NCBI RefSeq assembly: GCF_003173775.1
Contig: NZ_CP029552.1
Span: 4,405,001-4,469,000 of the forward strand
DNA: 64,000 bases
Reading direction: 5' to 3'
Source: Methylobacterium sp. 17Sr1-1
GTDB lineage: Bacteria > Pseudomonadota > Alphaproteobacteria > Rhizobiales > Beijerinckiaceae
Each line of letters begins with the position of its first letter. Within the stretch, counting starts at the first letter, position 1. This document shows positions 6,877-15,722 of this stretch, in pieces. The position numbers were made by a program, and so were the translations under genes. The notes under the pieces are model-generated. The model did not search any database, was not told the origin of the DNA, and was given only the letters and a program-made list of their open reading frames with translations.

Positions 6877-8220
6877 TTAGCGGAAGAGCGAGAGGACGTT
6901 CTGGCTCGACGAGTTGGCGATCGACAGCGCCTGAACCGCCAGCTGCTGCTGCGTCTGCAGCGCCTTCAGCTTCGTCGACTCCTCCTCGATATCCGCGTCC
7001 ACCAGCGTGCCGATCGTCCGGTCGTTCACCTTCATCAGCGTGTCGACGAAGTTCTTCTGGCCGTCGATCTGCGTCTTGCTGGCGCCGAGCTTGGTGCCCG
7101 CATCGGTCACCTTCGCGATCGCCGCCTCGATCACGTTGATGTAGTTCCCGATGGTCGCGTCATCCGTCGCCACGCCGGTGGCGGTGTTGAAGGTCTTGAT
7201 CGAGGTCACGGCGTTCGCGCCGCCCGTGTCGAGGACGCCGCCACCCGCGCTCGCGCCGGCGGCGGTGCCGGCCGCCGTCACCGCCGTGGGCGTGGCACCG
7301 GAGCCGTACCCGATGTTGACGGTCGGGTTGGCCGCCATCGTCACGGAGATCGTGGCGCCCGTGCCGGTGGAGGTGGCGGGAGCACCGGCCGTCTCGAAGA
7401 CCAGGCGGTTCGAGCTGTCCAGGCTGGCAAGGATCTTGTTCTTGCTGTTCGTCGTCGCCGCGATCTGGTTGTTGATCGCATTCACCAGTTCCTGGCGCGT
7501 GACCGCGGCGATGTTGCCCGCGGCCGAGGCCAGGGACGTGGCGTTCAGCGTGATCGTGTCCGCGCCCGAGCCATTCACGTTGAGCGAGAAGGTCGCGAGG
7601 TTCGAGCCGCTGAAGTCCATCGTGCCCGAGAGCGCCGTGGAACCCGTCGTCTTGGCGGTCGTCGCCGGGGTGCCGCCGGTGTTCTTGTCGTAGAGGCGGA
7701 TGGTCGCGACCGAGATGTCGACGGTTGAGAAGGAGATGTTGCCGTTCGTGCCGCGCGAGAAGCCGGCGATCACCGACTTGGTGGCGCTGTACGTGGTCGT
7801 GTCTGAGGAGTCGACCGAGAGCCAGTTCTGGCCGCTCGACACCGACGAGTCGGCGATGGCCTTCATCTGGTTCTGGATGGCGGCGATCTCGGTCTGGACC
7901 TTCGAGCGGTCGACGCCCGGCTGCAGCGCGGTCTGCAGCTTGGTGCGGATGTTCTGGAGGCTGGTGATGATGCTGTTGACGCCGTTATACGCGGTGTCGA
8001 CGGCCGAGGAGCCGAGGCCGAGCGCGTCCTTGACCGCGCCCAGCGAGGCGTTGTCGGTGCGGACCGTGGTGGCGATCGACCAGTAGGCGGCGTTGTCCGC
8101 GGCCGACGTGACTCGCTGGCCGGTGGAGACGCGGTTGCTGGTCGTGTCGAGGTTCTGGCCGATCTGCTTGAGCGTAGTCAGCGCCGTCATCGCGGCGGTG
8201 TTGGTCAGGAGGCTGGTCAT
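6877..8220 (-). CDS. fliC: Flagellin (copy 1)
   Basis: Filament subunit of 447 residues. Conserved D0/D1 ends are present: an N-terminal MTSLLTNTAAMTALTTLKQI and TSNRVSTGQRVTSAADNAAY, and a C-terminal EEESTKLKALQTQQQLAVQA ending SQNVLSLFR. The Thr/Ala/Ser-rich centre (about 160-350) is the exposed D2/D3 part. The ATG at 8220 gives exactly the length of the neighbouring copy. By my reading the two proteins differ at about 17 positions without any insertion or deletion. Exported without a signal peptide by the flagellar type III system. The upstream leader shares a roughly 42-bp block with the second copy. Confidence 0.95.
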   Translation of the reverse strand: MTSLLTNTAAMTALTTLKQIGQNLDTTSNRVSTGQRVTSAADNAAYWSIATTVRTDNASLGAVKDALGLGSSAVDTAYNGVNSIITSLQNIRTKLQTALQPGVDRSKVQTEIAAIQNQMKAIADSSVSSGQNWLSVDSSDTTTYSATKSVIAGFSRGTNGNISFSTVDISVATIRLYDKNTGGTPATTAKTTGSTALSGTMDFSGSNLATFSLNVNGSGADTITLNATSLASAAGNIAAVTRQELVNAINNQIAATTNSKNKILASLDSSNRLVFETAGAPATSTGTGATISVTMAANPTVNIGYGSGATPTAVTAAGTAAGASAGGGVLDTGGANAVTSIKTFNTATGVATDDATIGNYINVIEAAIAKVTDAGTKLGASKTQIDGQKNFVDTLMKVNDRTIGTLVDADIEEESTKLKALQTQQQLAVQALSIANSSSQNVLSLFR

Positions 8221-8336
8221 GAATCGGGCTTTCCGGGACGATGAGCCGAGGGTGAGGTCCATTTCCGGGGGCGCGCTGGGGCAGGGTCGCCGTGACGGAC
8301 CGTGAACCCCGGGAGCGGACTCTCGCTGCGCGTTGG

Positions 8337-8378
8337 ACATCCGGACTTTCACCGGCGCAGCGGGGCGACGTCATGTCT
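8337..8378 (-). promoter_or_regulatory. Conserved flagellin leader element, copy 1
   Basis: About 42 bp that align with 10260-10302 upstream of the other flagellin. The shared order is ACATCCGG, TCACCGG and the core CAGCGGGKCGACRTCATG followed by TCT. It lies 117-158 bp before the start codon, while the flanking leader sequence has diverged, so it has probably been kept by selection. Possible roles are a promoter or regulator site, or an mRNA leader element such as those controlled by FlbT in other alphaproteobacteria. Confidence 0.5.
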
Positions 8379-8710
8379 CCGGGACGTGTCCCGGCCGCTG
8401 GAAGCTCTCACCGACATCGCGTTCCCCGCCGGGGAGCGCCGCTGCCGATGACCTCATAATGGCGAGAACCACTTAGCAGGTGATTAAGGTTAAACGCCCC
8501 CGCCAGTCCGGATCTGGAACCGGCTCGAATCGTGCGCAGGACGTCTGGCTTCGGACCGTGCCGATGATTCGCGCGGGCTTTCGCGATGTGGCGCCGGCCT
8601 GCGCTTCGGGCCGTTCGCCTGGACCTTGGTCGCGGCTCCGACGGGCAGGCGCCGGCGACGAAGCGGGCCCGCAGCCACCGACGCGGAGCCGAAGGATCTT
8701 GAAGACGACG

Positions 8711-8740
8711 AAGGCCGCGCCCGATACCGGGCGCGGCCTT
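8711..8740 (-). terminator. Hairpin after flagellin copy 2
   Basis: A perfect 13-bp stem, AAGGCCGCGCCCG (8711-8723) with CGGGCGCGGCCTT (8728-8740), around ATAC. It lies 43 bp after the stop of flagellin copy 2. The following U-tract is poor in both directions, so it may be an mRNA 3'-end stabiliser as much as a terminator. Confidence 0.65.
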
Positions 8741-8782
8741 GTTGTCCGTCCAGAGCGCCCGGCCTGCCGCCGGGCACGTCGC

Positions 8783-10126
8783 TTAGCGGAAGAGCGAGAG
8801 GACGTTCTGGCTCGACGAGTTGGCGATGGAGAGCGCCTGGACCGCCAGCTGCTGCTGCGTCTGCAGCGCCTTGAGCTTCGTCGACTCCTCCTCGATGTCC
8901 GCGTCCACCAGCGTGCCGATCGTCCGGTCGTTGGACTTCATCAGAGTGTCGACGAAGTTCTTCTGCCCGTCGATCTGCGTCTTGCTGGCGCCGAGCTTGG
9001 TGCCCGCATCGGTCACCTTCGCGATCGCCGCCTCGATCACGTTGATGTAGTTCCCGATGGTCGCGTCATCCGTCGCCACGCCGGTGGCGGTGTTGAAGGT
9101 CTTGATCGAGGTCACGGCGTTCGCGCCGCCCGTGTCGAGGATGCCGCCACCCGCGCTCGCGCCGGCGGCGGTGCCGGCCGCCGTCACCGCCGCGGGCGTG
9201 GCACCGGAGCCGTACCCGAGGCTGACGGTCGGGTTGGCCGCCATCGTCACGGAGATCGTGGCGCCCGTGCCGGTGGAGGTGGCGGGGGCACCGGCCGTCT
9301 CGAAGACCAGGCGGTTCGAGCTGTCCAGGCTGGCAAGGACCTTGTTCTTGCTGTTCGTCGTCGCCGCGATCTGGTTGTTGATCGCATTCACCAGTTCCTG
9401 GCGCGTGACCGCGGCGATGTTGCCCGCGGCCGAGGCCAGGGACGTGGCGTTCAGCGTGATCGTGTCCGCGCCCGAGCCATTCACGTTGAGCGAGAAGGTC
9501 GCGAGGTTCGAGCCGCTGAAGTCCATCGTGGCCGCGAGCGCCGCGGAACCCGTCGTCTTGGCGGTCGTCGCCGGGGTGCCGCCGGTGTTCTTGTCGTAGA
9601 GGCGGATGGTCGAGACCGAGATGTCGACGGTCGAGAAGGAGATGTTGCCGTTCGTGCCGCGCGAGAAGCCGGCGATCACCGACTTGGTGGCGCTGTAGCT
9701 GGTCGTGTCGGCAGAGTCGACCGAGAGCCAGTTCTGGCCGCTCGACACCGACGAGTCGGCGATGGCCTTCATCTGGTTCTGGATGGCGGCGATCTCGGAC
9801 TGGACCTTCGAGCGGTCGACGCCCGGCTGCAGCGCGGTCTGCAGCTTGGTGCGGATGTTCTGGAGGCTGGTGATGATGTTGTTGACGCCGTTATACGCGG
9901 TGTCGACGGCCGAGGAGCCGAGGCCGAGCGCGTCCTTGACCGCGCCCAGCGAGGCGTTGTCGGTACGGACCGTGGTGGCGATCGACCAGTAGGCGGCGTT
10001 GTCCGCGGCCGACGCCACGCGCTGGCCGGTGGAGACGCGGTTGCTGGTCGTGTCGAGGTTCTGGCTGATGGACTTGAGCGTGGTCAGCGCCGTCATCGCG
10101 GCGGTGTTGGTCAGGAGGCTGGTCAC
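8783..10126 (-). CDS. fliC: Flagellin (copy 2)
   Basis: Second flagellin, 447 residues, same length and architecture as the gene at 6877. It differs in small substitutions such as KSISQN for KQIGQN, RVASAAD for RVTSAAD, TGSAALAAT for TGSTALSGT, NPTVSLGYG for NPTVNIGYG and LMKSND for LMKVND. The start codon is GTG at 10126, where copy 1 has ATG, which may lower translation. Tandem duplication with recent gene conversion would explain the long identical stretches. The divergent motA gene begins about 480 bp to the right. Whether both copies enter the filament cannot be told from sequence. Confidence 0.95.
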   Translation of the reverse strand: MTSLLTNTAAMTALTTLKSISQNLDTTSNRVSTGQRVASAADNAAYWSIATTVRTDNASLGAVKDALGLGSSAVDTAYNGVNNIITSLQNIRTKLQTALQPGVDRSKVQSEIAAIQNQMKAIADSSVSSGQNWLSVDSADTTSYSATKSVIAGFSRGTNGNISFSTVDISVSTIRLYDKNTGGTPATTAKTTGSAALAATMDFSGSNLATFSLNVNGSGADTITLNATSLASAAGNIAAVTRQELVNAINNQIAATTNSKNKVLASLDSSNRLVFETAGAPATSTGTGATISVTMAANPTVSLGYGSGATPAAVTAAGTAAGASAGGGILDTGGANAVTSIKTFNTATGVATDDATIGNYINVIEAAIAKVTDAGTKLGASKTQIDGQKNFVDTLMKSNDRTIGTLVDADIEEESTKLKALQTQQQLAVQALSIANSSSQNVLSLFR

Positions 10127-10602
10127 GGCTGATGGTTCCGGTGTTGCGCGGTGGCGGGAATGTGCAGGAGTCCGGGCTCGTACCGGTGCAGAGCGGCCCG
10201 GCTGGGTCCGCGGGCTTCATCAGCCCGCGGACCGTCACCTCACCGTCTGAGCTTTCAACACATCCGGCTTCTCACCGGGGTCAGCGGGTCGACATCATGT
10301 CTAGGGCCGGCGAAGCCCTCCGCTGAACCTGTCGCCGTGGTCTTTGTGGGCCCCGGCGACAGGGAGGACTATCGCGATCCCCGCCTTATCAAGCGCTTAA
10401 GTCGCTCCTAGCCCCGCGAGACGCCTGGGGAAAACCCGGAAACACTGGGATAAGGCGCGATAGACTCAAGCTGAATCCCCGCTGCCGCGGCGGTGGGAAT
10501 CCGCGGCCGGGAGCCCGGGCCTCACGGCCGATTGTCCCAAAAAGCCCCGCGCAAGCCACCGGCCTTAGAGCCGTATGTCATCAAGACGGAGCGTTGCGGG
10601 AA
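10127..10602. other. Intergenic region between divergent flagellin 2 and motA (476 bp)
   Basis: Carries the leader of flagellin copy 2 (conserved element at 10260-10302), a CCGCGGGCTTCATCAGCCCGCGG hairpin near 10208-10230, and presumably the motA operon promoter. No gene is seen and no consensus promoter is clear enough to place. Confidence 0.45.
10260..10302 (-). promoter_or_regulatory. Conserved flagellin leader element, copy 2
   Basis: Counterpart of 8337-8378, 134-176 bp before the GTG start of flagellin copy 2. It has the same block order (ACATCCGG, TCACCGGGG, CAGCGGGTCGACATCATG) in a leader that otherwise differs from copy 1. Confidence 0.5.
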
Positions 10603-11475
10603 ATGGGAATCCTCGTCGGCCTGCTCATCGCCATCGGCTGCATGCTCGGCGGCTTCGTGGCCATGGGCGGCCACCTGATCGTGATCTGGCAGCCCTGGGA
10701 GTTCGTCATCATCGGCGGCATGGCGGCCGGCACCTTCGTGATCGCCAACCCGATGAAGACGGTGGTCGATTCCGGCAAGGCGACCATGGAGGCGTTCACC
10801 GGCAAGGGCCCGAAGCGCAAGGACTTCCTGTCCCTGCTCGGCCTGATCCACGCCCTCCTGCGCGAGATCAAGACCAAGCCGCGCAACGAGGTCGAGACCC
10901 ATTTCGACGATCCCGGGAATTCCGAGATCTTCAAGAACTATCCCGATGTGGTGAAGGACCAGGGCCTCGTCCTGTTCATCTGCGATTATTGCCGGCTGAT
11001 CCTGATCGGCGGCGCCCGCTCGCACGAGATCGAGGCGCTGATGGAGGAGGAGATCGGCACGCACAAGAAGTACGCGCTCAAGCCCTACGCGGCGATCAAC
11101 ACGGTGGCGGAGGCGCTGCCGGCGCTCGGGATCGTCGCGGCGGTGCTCGGCATCGTGAAGGCGATGGGCGCGCTCGACCAGTCGCCGCAGATCCTCGGCG
11201 GCCTCATCGGCGCGGCGCTCGTCGGCACGTTCTTCGGGGTGTTCGCCTCCTACGGCGTGCTGGCGCCGCTCGCCATCAAGGTGAAGGGCGTGCGCGAGAA
11301 GCAGTGCTCGGTCTACACCATCGTGAAGCAGAGCCTGATCGCCTACATGAACGGCGCCCTGCCGCAGGTGGCGATCGAGCACGGCCGCAAGGGCATCGCC
11401 GCGCCCGACCGCCCGACCATCGACGAGGTCGAGGCCGCCACCGTGCCGGGCGCCCAGAACCGCGAAGCGGCCTGA
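10603..11475 (+). CDS. motA: Flagellar motor stator protein MotA
   Basis: Proton-channel stator subunit in the inner membrane (290 aa). Four membrane segments are visible: MGILVGLLIAIGCMLGG, WEFVIIGGMAAGTFVI, and two near the C-terminus (ALPALGIVAAVLGIVKAMG, IGAALVGTFFGVFASYGVLA). They surround a large cytoplasmic loop with the charged stretch that contacts FliG. The conserved prolines of the last two helices (LPALGI and APLAI) are present. The ATG at 10603 is preferred over a TTG at 10594. First gene of the rightward switch operon; its partner MotB is encoded in the leftward operon. Confidence 0.95.
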   Translation: MGILVGLLIAIGCMLGGFVAMGGHLIVIWQPWEFVIIGGMAAGTFVIANPMKTVVDSGKATMEAFTGKGPKRKDFLSLLGLIHALLREIKTKPRNEVETHFDDPGNSEIFKNYPDVVKDQGLVLFICDYCRLILIGGARSHEIEALMEEEIGTHKKYALKPYAAINTVAEALPALGIVAAVLGIVKAMGALDQSPQILGGLIGAALVGTFFGVFASYGVLAPLAIKVKGVREKQCSVYTIVKQSLIAYMNGALPQVAIEHGRKGIAAPDRPTIDEVEAATVPGAQNREAA

Positions 11476-11551
11476 CCATGGACCGACCGCGAAACGGCCT
11501 GATGCAGACTCCCCGAGACGCGGCCTGACGAGAGCCGGGACACTCCGATCC

Positions 11552-12538
11552 ATGACCGAACCCGCGACCGGCCCCCTCCCCGGCTCCACGCCCGGCCCCT
11601 CCGACCCGGCGATCCTCCGGAGCCCCGCCGACATCCGCGCCCGCATCCAGGAGGCCGCCGGCCTCTCCCTGGACCGGCTGCCGATGCTGCAGCTCATCTT
11701 CGACCGCCTGGCCACCGCCTGCGGCGACAGCCTCAAGCACCTCGCCGCCTCGTCGGTCCTGTACTCCCTGAACGGCGTCGAGAGCGGGCGCTTCGGCGAG
11801 CTCCTCGACGTCTACGACGCGAAGGCGGTGGTGGGGATCTTCAGCGCCCCGGCCTGGGACGGCCACATCCTGGTCGGGCTCGACCGCGACTTCGTCTTCA
11901 CCATGGTGGAGGTGCTGTTCGGCGCCGACGGCACCGAGCAGCCGGTCGACGACGAGCGCGCCTTCTCGGCGATCGAGCTGCGCATCGCCCACATGATCCT
12001 GGAGCAGGTCGGCCGGGCGCTCGAATCCTCGTTCGGCCTCGTCTCGAAGACGGCGTTCCACCTCGAGCGCACCGAGACCCGGATGGAATTCGCGGTGATC
12101 GGCCGGCGCAGCAACAAGGCGATCCAGGCCAAGTTCCTGATCCAGGGGCTCAGCCGCGGCGGCGAGATGTTCCTCATCCTCCCGCAATCGGTCCTCAACC
12201 CGCTGCGCCCGAGCCTCGCCAAGGTGCTGACCGGCGAGACCAGCACCCGCCGCGACCCGCGCTGGACGAGCCAGATCGCCGCCGAGGTGCAGAAGACCAC
12301 GGTGCACCTGCGCGCCGTCCTGGAGGAGCGCCACCTGACGCTCGGCGAGATCGCCGGGCTGAAGGTCGGCCAGGTGATCGCCCTCGATGCCACACCGGCG
12401 ACGCGGATCAAGCTCGAGGGCAACGACAAGCCGCTGTTCTGGTGTCAGGCCGGGCAGTCTCAGGGGGCCTACGTCCTGCGGATCGACGAGGCCATCAATC
12501 AGGACAAGGAGGGAGCGGAGCATGGTGTCGCTGGTTGA
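11552..12538 (+). CDS. fliM: Flagellar motor switch protein FliM
   Basis: Middle component of the C-ring (328 aa) that binds FliG and FliN and, in chemotactic species, CheY-P. The central CheC-like domain (about 45-230) includes VGIFSAPAWDGHILVGLDRD and IELRIAHMILEQVGRALESS. The C-terminal SpoA domain (about 245-320) includes VHLRAVLEERHLTLGEIAGL and ends near RIDEAIN. The usual N-terminal CheY-binding motif (LSQxEIDxLL) is not visible; ILRSPADIRARIQ stands there instead, which is not unusual for alphaproteobacteria. It overlaps the start of the next gene by 17 bp. Confidence 0.93.
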   Translation: MTEPATGPLPGSTPGPSDPAILRSPADIRARIQEAAGLSLDRLPMLQLIFDRLATACGDSLKHLAASSVLYSLNGVESGRFGELLDVYDAKAVVGIFSAPAWDGHILVGLDRDFVFTMVEVLFGADGTEQPVDDERAFSAIELRIAHMILEQVGRALESSFGLVSKTAFHLERTETRMEFAVIGRRSNKAIQAKFLIQGLSRGGEMFLILPQSVLNPLRPSLAKVLTGETSTRRDPRWTSQIAAEVQKTTVHLRAVLEERHLTLGEIAGLKVGQVIALDATPATRIKLEGNDKPLFWCQAGQSQGAYVLRIDEAINQDKEGAEHGVAG

Positions 12539-12815
12539 CGGAGTGCTGCTCGCCGCCCTCGTCGGCACCAATGCCTGCGTGCTGCCGCTCTACCTGAAGC
12601 TCAAGCGCCTCGACCGCGCCCAGGCCGAGTACGGGCGCGCGGTCGCGGCCTCCGGCCACGCGCTCGCCAGCGCCGGCGAGGCGGTGCGCAGCTTCACCGG
12701 CGAGGGCCGGGCGGTGCTGGAGGCGCTGAGCGCCAAGATCGACGAGGCGAAGGCGACGCTCGACGCCCTCGAGGCCGGCCGGCGCGAGGCGGCCCGGGCC
12801 GAGGGACGGCGGTAG
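12522..12815 (+). CDS. DUF6468 family flagellar-locus protein (97 aa)
   Basis: Small membrane-anchored protein. One N-terminal transmembrane helix (VDGVLLAALVGTNACVLPLY, residues 5-24) is followed by a cytoplasmic Ala/Glu/Arg-rich helix, probably a coiled coil (AKIDEAKATLDALEAGRREA). Such genes sit next to fliM/fliN in Rhizobiales flagellar clusters, but no function is established. The ATG at 12522 follows AAGGAGGGAGCGGAGC, an unusually strong ribosome-binding site inside the end of fliM, so it is likely made in quantity and coupled to FliM. The DUF assignment is from context and pattern. Confidence 0.75.
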   Translation: MVSLVDGVLLAALVGTNACVLPLYLKLKRLDRAQAEYGRAVAASGHALASAGEAVRSFTGEGRAVLEALSAKIDEAKATLDALEAGRREAARAEGRR

Positions 12816-13225
12816 GCGGCGACCGGGTGGAACGCGCCCGGTCCGCGACGGCGATCGCTGACCGGAGGAGCGGGCCCGTCCTTATAAGCTCCCCCTTTCC
12901 CGGATCTCCTTCCGTTTCGCTGCCGTCGTCCGGGAAACGGCGAGCTTGCACGAGGCGAAGTGTCCTCTCGGATCCGGCCGATTGCCATGGGCGTGTGCCG
13001 TGCGCAACGCGTTCGGACGCGCCTCCGGAGCATCGCTTTCGACCCATCCCCTGCACGGTCCGGTATCGATTCCACGCGAGACTGCGTCGCGCCGGAAGGC
13101 ACGACGGATGAAGCCGAGCCGAATGACGCCACCACACCCGGCCGCAAGCATGCGCCGCAAGCCTCGGATCAGCTTGAGCGCCTAGACCTGTCGGGGACAT
13201 TTCGAGACTTCCACGCGAGCCCGCG
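12816..13225. other. 410-bp gap inside the switch operon
   Basis: Separates the DUF6468 gene from fliN in an operon whose other gaps are short. Short open frames exist, but none has a good ribosome-binding site or a recognisable product. CTTATAAGCTCCCCC (near 12881) is AT-richer than the surroundings and could be part of an internal promoter for fliN-fliG-flhB. Confidence 0.4.
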
Positions 13226-13567
13226 ATGAGCACGAGCCCCTTCCCCGATGCCGGCGCCAGCGCCGCCTTCCCGAACCAAGGCTCGCCAGCAGCCGAGGAC
13301 GGACGCAACCTCGATTCGATCCTGCGCATCCCGGTCCTGGTGCAGGTCGTGCTCGGCTCGGCCACCATGCCGGTCGCCAACCTGATGAAGCTCGGCCGCG
13401 GCGCCGTCGTGCCCCTCGACCACCGGGTCGGCGAGCCGGTCGACGTGATGGTCAACGGCCGGGTGATCGCCCGGGGCGAGATCGTCATCGTCGAGGAGGA
13501 CAATTCCCGCTTCGGCGTCTCGCTGACCGAGGTGGTCGGCCCGGCCGACGCCGCACAGAACGGCTGA
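13226..13567 (+). CDS. fliN: Flagellar motor switch protein FliN
   Basis: Base of the C-ring (113 aa). The C-terminal SpoA domain covers roughly residues 30-105: LDSILRIPVLVQVVLGSATM, MKLGRGAVVPLDHRVGEPVD, VMVNGRVIARGEIVIVEEDN, RFGVSLTEVV. The N-terminal 28 residues are a variable, probably flexible tail. FliN also docks the FliH-FliI export ATPase complex. The stop is 5 bp before the fliG start codon, so the two genes are closely linked. Confidence 0.95.
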   Translation: MSTSPFPDAGASAAFPNQGSPAAEDGRNLDSILRIPVLVQVVLGSATMPVANLMKLGRGAVVPLDHRVGEPVDVMVNGRVIARGEIVIVEEDNSRFGVSLTEVVGPADAAQNG

Positions 13568-13572
13568 CCCGC

Positions 13573-14610
13573 GTGAACGTCTCGGTGTCCCCTCCGGCCC
13601 TGCGCAGCGCCTCGCGGCAGCTCGCACCCGTCGACCAGGTCGCGACCCTGCTCCTGGCCATGGGCAAGCCCGCGGCGGGGCGCCTGCTGAAGTATTTCGA
13701 GCCGGACGAGATCAAGCGGATCACCCACTCGGCCTCGCGGCTCGGTGCGGTGAGCCCCGACCAGGTCGACACCGTGGTCGAGAGCTTCGCCGAGGAGTTC
13801 GCCAGCGGCGCGAGCCTCGTCGGCACGGTGCAGGAGGTCGAGAAGCTCCTCACCGGCCTGCTCCCGGCCGACCAGGTCGCCGACATCCTGGCCGAGGTGC
13901 GCGGCAACGCCAACCGCTCGGTCTGGGAGCGCATGGCGACGGTGTCGGAGAGCGTGCTGGCGAGCTACCTCGTCAAGGAGCACCCGCAGACCGCCGCCCT
14001 GATCCTGTCGAAGGTCAAGCCCGCCGTCGCCGCCAAGGTGATGGGACACCTGCCGCTGCCGGTGCGCAACACCGTGATGCGGCGGATGCTGACCTTCAAG
14101 CCGGTGACCGACGACGTGATGCAGGCGGTCGAGCGCGCCCTGCACGAGGACTTCCTGGTCAACGGCTCGCGCAATTCCGGCGCCGACACCCACGCCAAGA
14201 TGGCCGACATCATCAACAAGATGGACCGCCAGCAGATGGACGAGGCGCTCCACAGCCTCGCCGATTCGCGGCCGAAATCGGTCGAGATCCTCAAGGGCCT
14301 GCTCTTCACCTTCGACGACATCGTCAAGCTGGCGCCGCGCGCGCGCACCACCCTGTTCGACGCGGTGCCCAACGACCGCCTGGTGCTGGCGCTGAAGGGC
14401 ACCGACGCGGAGTTCCGCACGGTGGTGCTGAGCGCGCTGTCGGCCCGCGTGCGCCGCATGGTCGAGCACGAGCTCAACGGCGGCGAGCCGGCCGCCCAGC
14501 GCGACGTGATGGAGGCGCGCCGCACCATCACCGACCTCGCCATGGACATGGCGGGCCGCGGCGAGATCGAGATCAACCCGGGAGGCGAGGATGAGGCCCT
14601 CATCCGCTGA
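13573..14610 (+). CDS. fliG: Flagellar motor switch protein FliG
   Basis: Top of the C-ring (345 aa), linking FliF to FliM and generating torque with MotA. The N-terminal FliF-binding part is 15-105, the middle domain carries the EHPQ motif at residues 136-139, and the C-terminal torque domain includes RARTTLFDAVPNDRLVLALK and EFRTVVLSALSARVRRMVEH with the conserved charged residues. GTG at 13573 starts the frame 5 bp after fliN. The length is normal for the family. Confidence 0.95.
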   Translation: MNVSVSPPALRSASRQLAPVDQVATLLLAMGKPAAGRLLKYFEPDEIKRITHSASRLGAVSPDQVDTVVESFAEEFASGASLVGTVQEVEKLLTGLLPADQVADILAEVRGNANRSVWERMATVSESVLASYLVKEHPQTAALILSKVKPAVAAKVMGHLPLPVRNTVMRRMLTFKPVTDDVMQAVERALHEDFLVNGSRNSGADTHAKMADIINKMDRQQMDEALHSLADSRPKSVEILKGLLFTFDDIVKLAPRARTTLFDAVPNDRLVLALKGTDAEFRTVVLSALSARVRRMVEHELNGGEPAAQRDVMEARRTITDLAMDMAGRGEIEINPGGEDEALIR

Positions 14611-14657
14611 GCGGCGAGCGATGAGCGGGGCGGGGCTGATCGCCCGCGCGTCCGCGC

Positions 14658-15722
14658 ATGGCTGAGGAGACCGACCAGGAGAGCAAGACCGAGGCCGCCA
14701 CCGAGCGGAAGGTGCGCGACGCGATCGAGAAGGGCGACGTGCCGTTCTCCCGCGAGGCGCCGGTCTTCGCCTCGATCCTCGGACTCCTGGTGTCCTTGAG
14801 CCTGGTGGTGCGGGACCGGGCGGCGGCGCTCGCCCGGGACCTGTCCTCGTTCCTCGACCATCCGGGCGGGTTCGCCCTCGGCGGCGCCGAGGACGCCCTG
14901 ACCCTGATGCACGCCACCGGCGGAGCGCTTGCCCGCTTCCTGACCCCGATCCTGCTGGTGCTGATCGGGTTCGGGCTCGTCGCCTCCCTCGCCCAGAACG
15001 TCCCGAGCCTCGTCGCCGACCGGATCGCCCCGAAATGGAACCGCATCTCCCCGGCCTCGGGCTGGGGCCGCATCTTCGGCCGCTCCGGCCAGGTCGAGTT
15101 CCTGAAAGCCGTCCTTAAAGTCTCCTCGGTCAGTCTCGTCGTCCTCCTGCTCCTGCGCTCGGAACAGGGCAAAGCCGTGAGTGCCATGTTCGTCGACCCG
15201 AGCCAGCTCCCCGAGCTGATCCTGACGACCGCGATCCGCCTGGTCTCGGCCGTCAGCATCGCCACCATCGTGATCGTCGCGGGCGACCTCGTCTGGGCGC
15301 GCCTGCGCTGGCAGCGCTCGCTCAAGATGTCGCGCCAGGAGATCAAGGACGAGCACAAGCAGATCGAGGGCGATCCGAGCGTCAAGGCGCGCCTGCGCTC
15401 GCTCGCCCTGGACCGCACCCGCAAGCGCATGCTCGGCCAGGTCGACCGCGCCACCGTGGTCATCGCCAACCCGACCCACTTCGCGATCGCGCTCCGCTAC
15501 GAGCCGTCGGAAGGGCCGGCGCCGATCGTGCTCGCCAAGGGCCAGGACCTGATCGCCCTGCGCATCCGCGAGATCGCCGAGCAGAAGGGCATCCCGGTGA
15601 TCGAGGACAAGCCTCTGGCAAGGTCGCTGTACGATGCTGTCCAAGTCGACCAGATGATCCCCGCGGAGTTCTACCGCGCGGTCGCGCAGATCCTGTTCTT
15701 CCTGTTCGCGAGACAACGATGA
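14658..15722 (+). CDS. flhB: Flagellar type III export protein FlhB
   Basis: Export-gate component and substrate-specificity switch (354 aa). It starts with the cytoplasmic MAEETDQESKTEAATERKVR and has four hydrophobic segments in residues 35-215. The autocleavable cytoplasmic domain carries the NPTH motif at residues 271-274, where self-cleavage occurs between Asn and Pro. FliK (encoded at 17841-20287) is the partner that flips the switch. The last bases overlap the start of the next gene as ATGA, indicating translational coupling. Confidence 0.95.
   Translation: MAEETDQESKTEAATERKVRDAIEKGDVPFSREAPVFASILGLLVSLSLVVRDRAAALARDLSSFLDHPGGFALGGAEDALTLMHATGGALARFLTPILLVLIGFGLVASLAQNVPSLVADRIAPKWNRISPASGWGRIFGRSGQVEFLKAVLKVSSVSLVVLLLLRSEQGKAVSAMFVDPSQLPELILTTAIRLVSAVSIATIVIVAGDLVWARLRWQRSLKMSRQEIKDEHKQIEGDPSVKARLRSLALDRTRKRMLGQVDRATVVIANPTHFAIALRYEPSEGPAPIVLAKGQDLIALRIREIAEQKGIPVIEDKPLARSLYDAVQVDQMIPAEFYRAVAQILFFLFARQR

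Larger units (their letters stand above)
8221..8782. other. Leader and spacer between the two flagellin genes (562 bp)
   Basis: Holds the promoter and leader of flagellin copy 1 (right to left) and the terminator of copy 2. A block shared with the leader of copy 2 is at 8337-8378. An AT-richer patch near 8455-8490 (CATAATGG, TGATTAAGGTTAA) is a candidate leftward promoter region. No gene is seen. Confidence 0.5.

Noticed and set aside
12882..13229. Several short frames in the gap before fliN
   Set aside because: Each lacks a ribosome-binding site, and the three reading frames give Arg/Ser/Pro-rich products with no hydrophobic or structured pattern.
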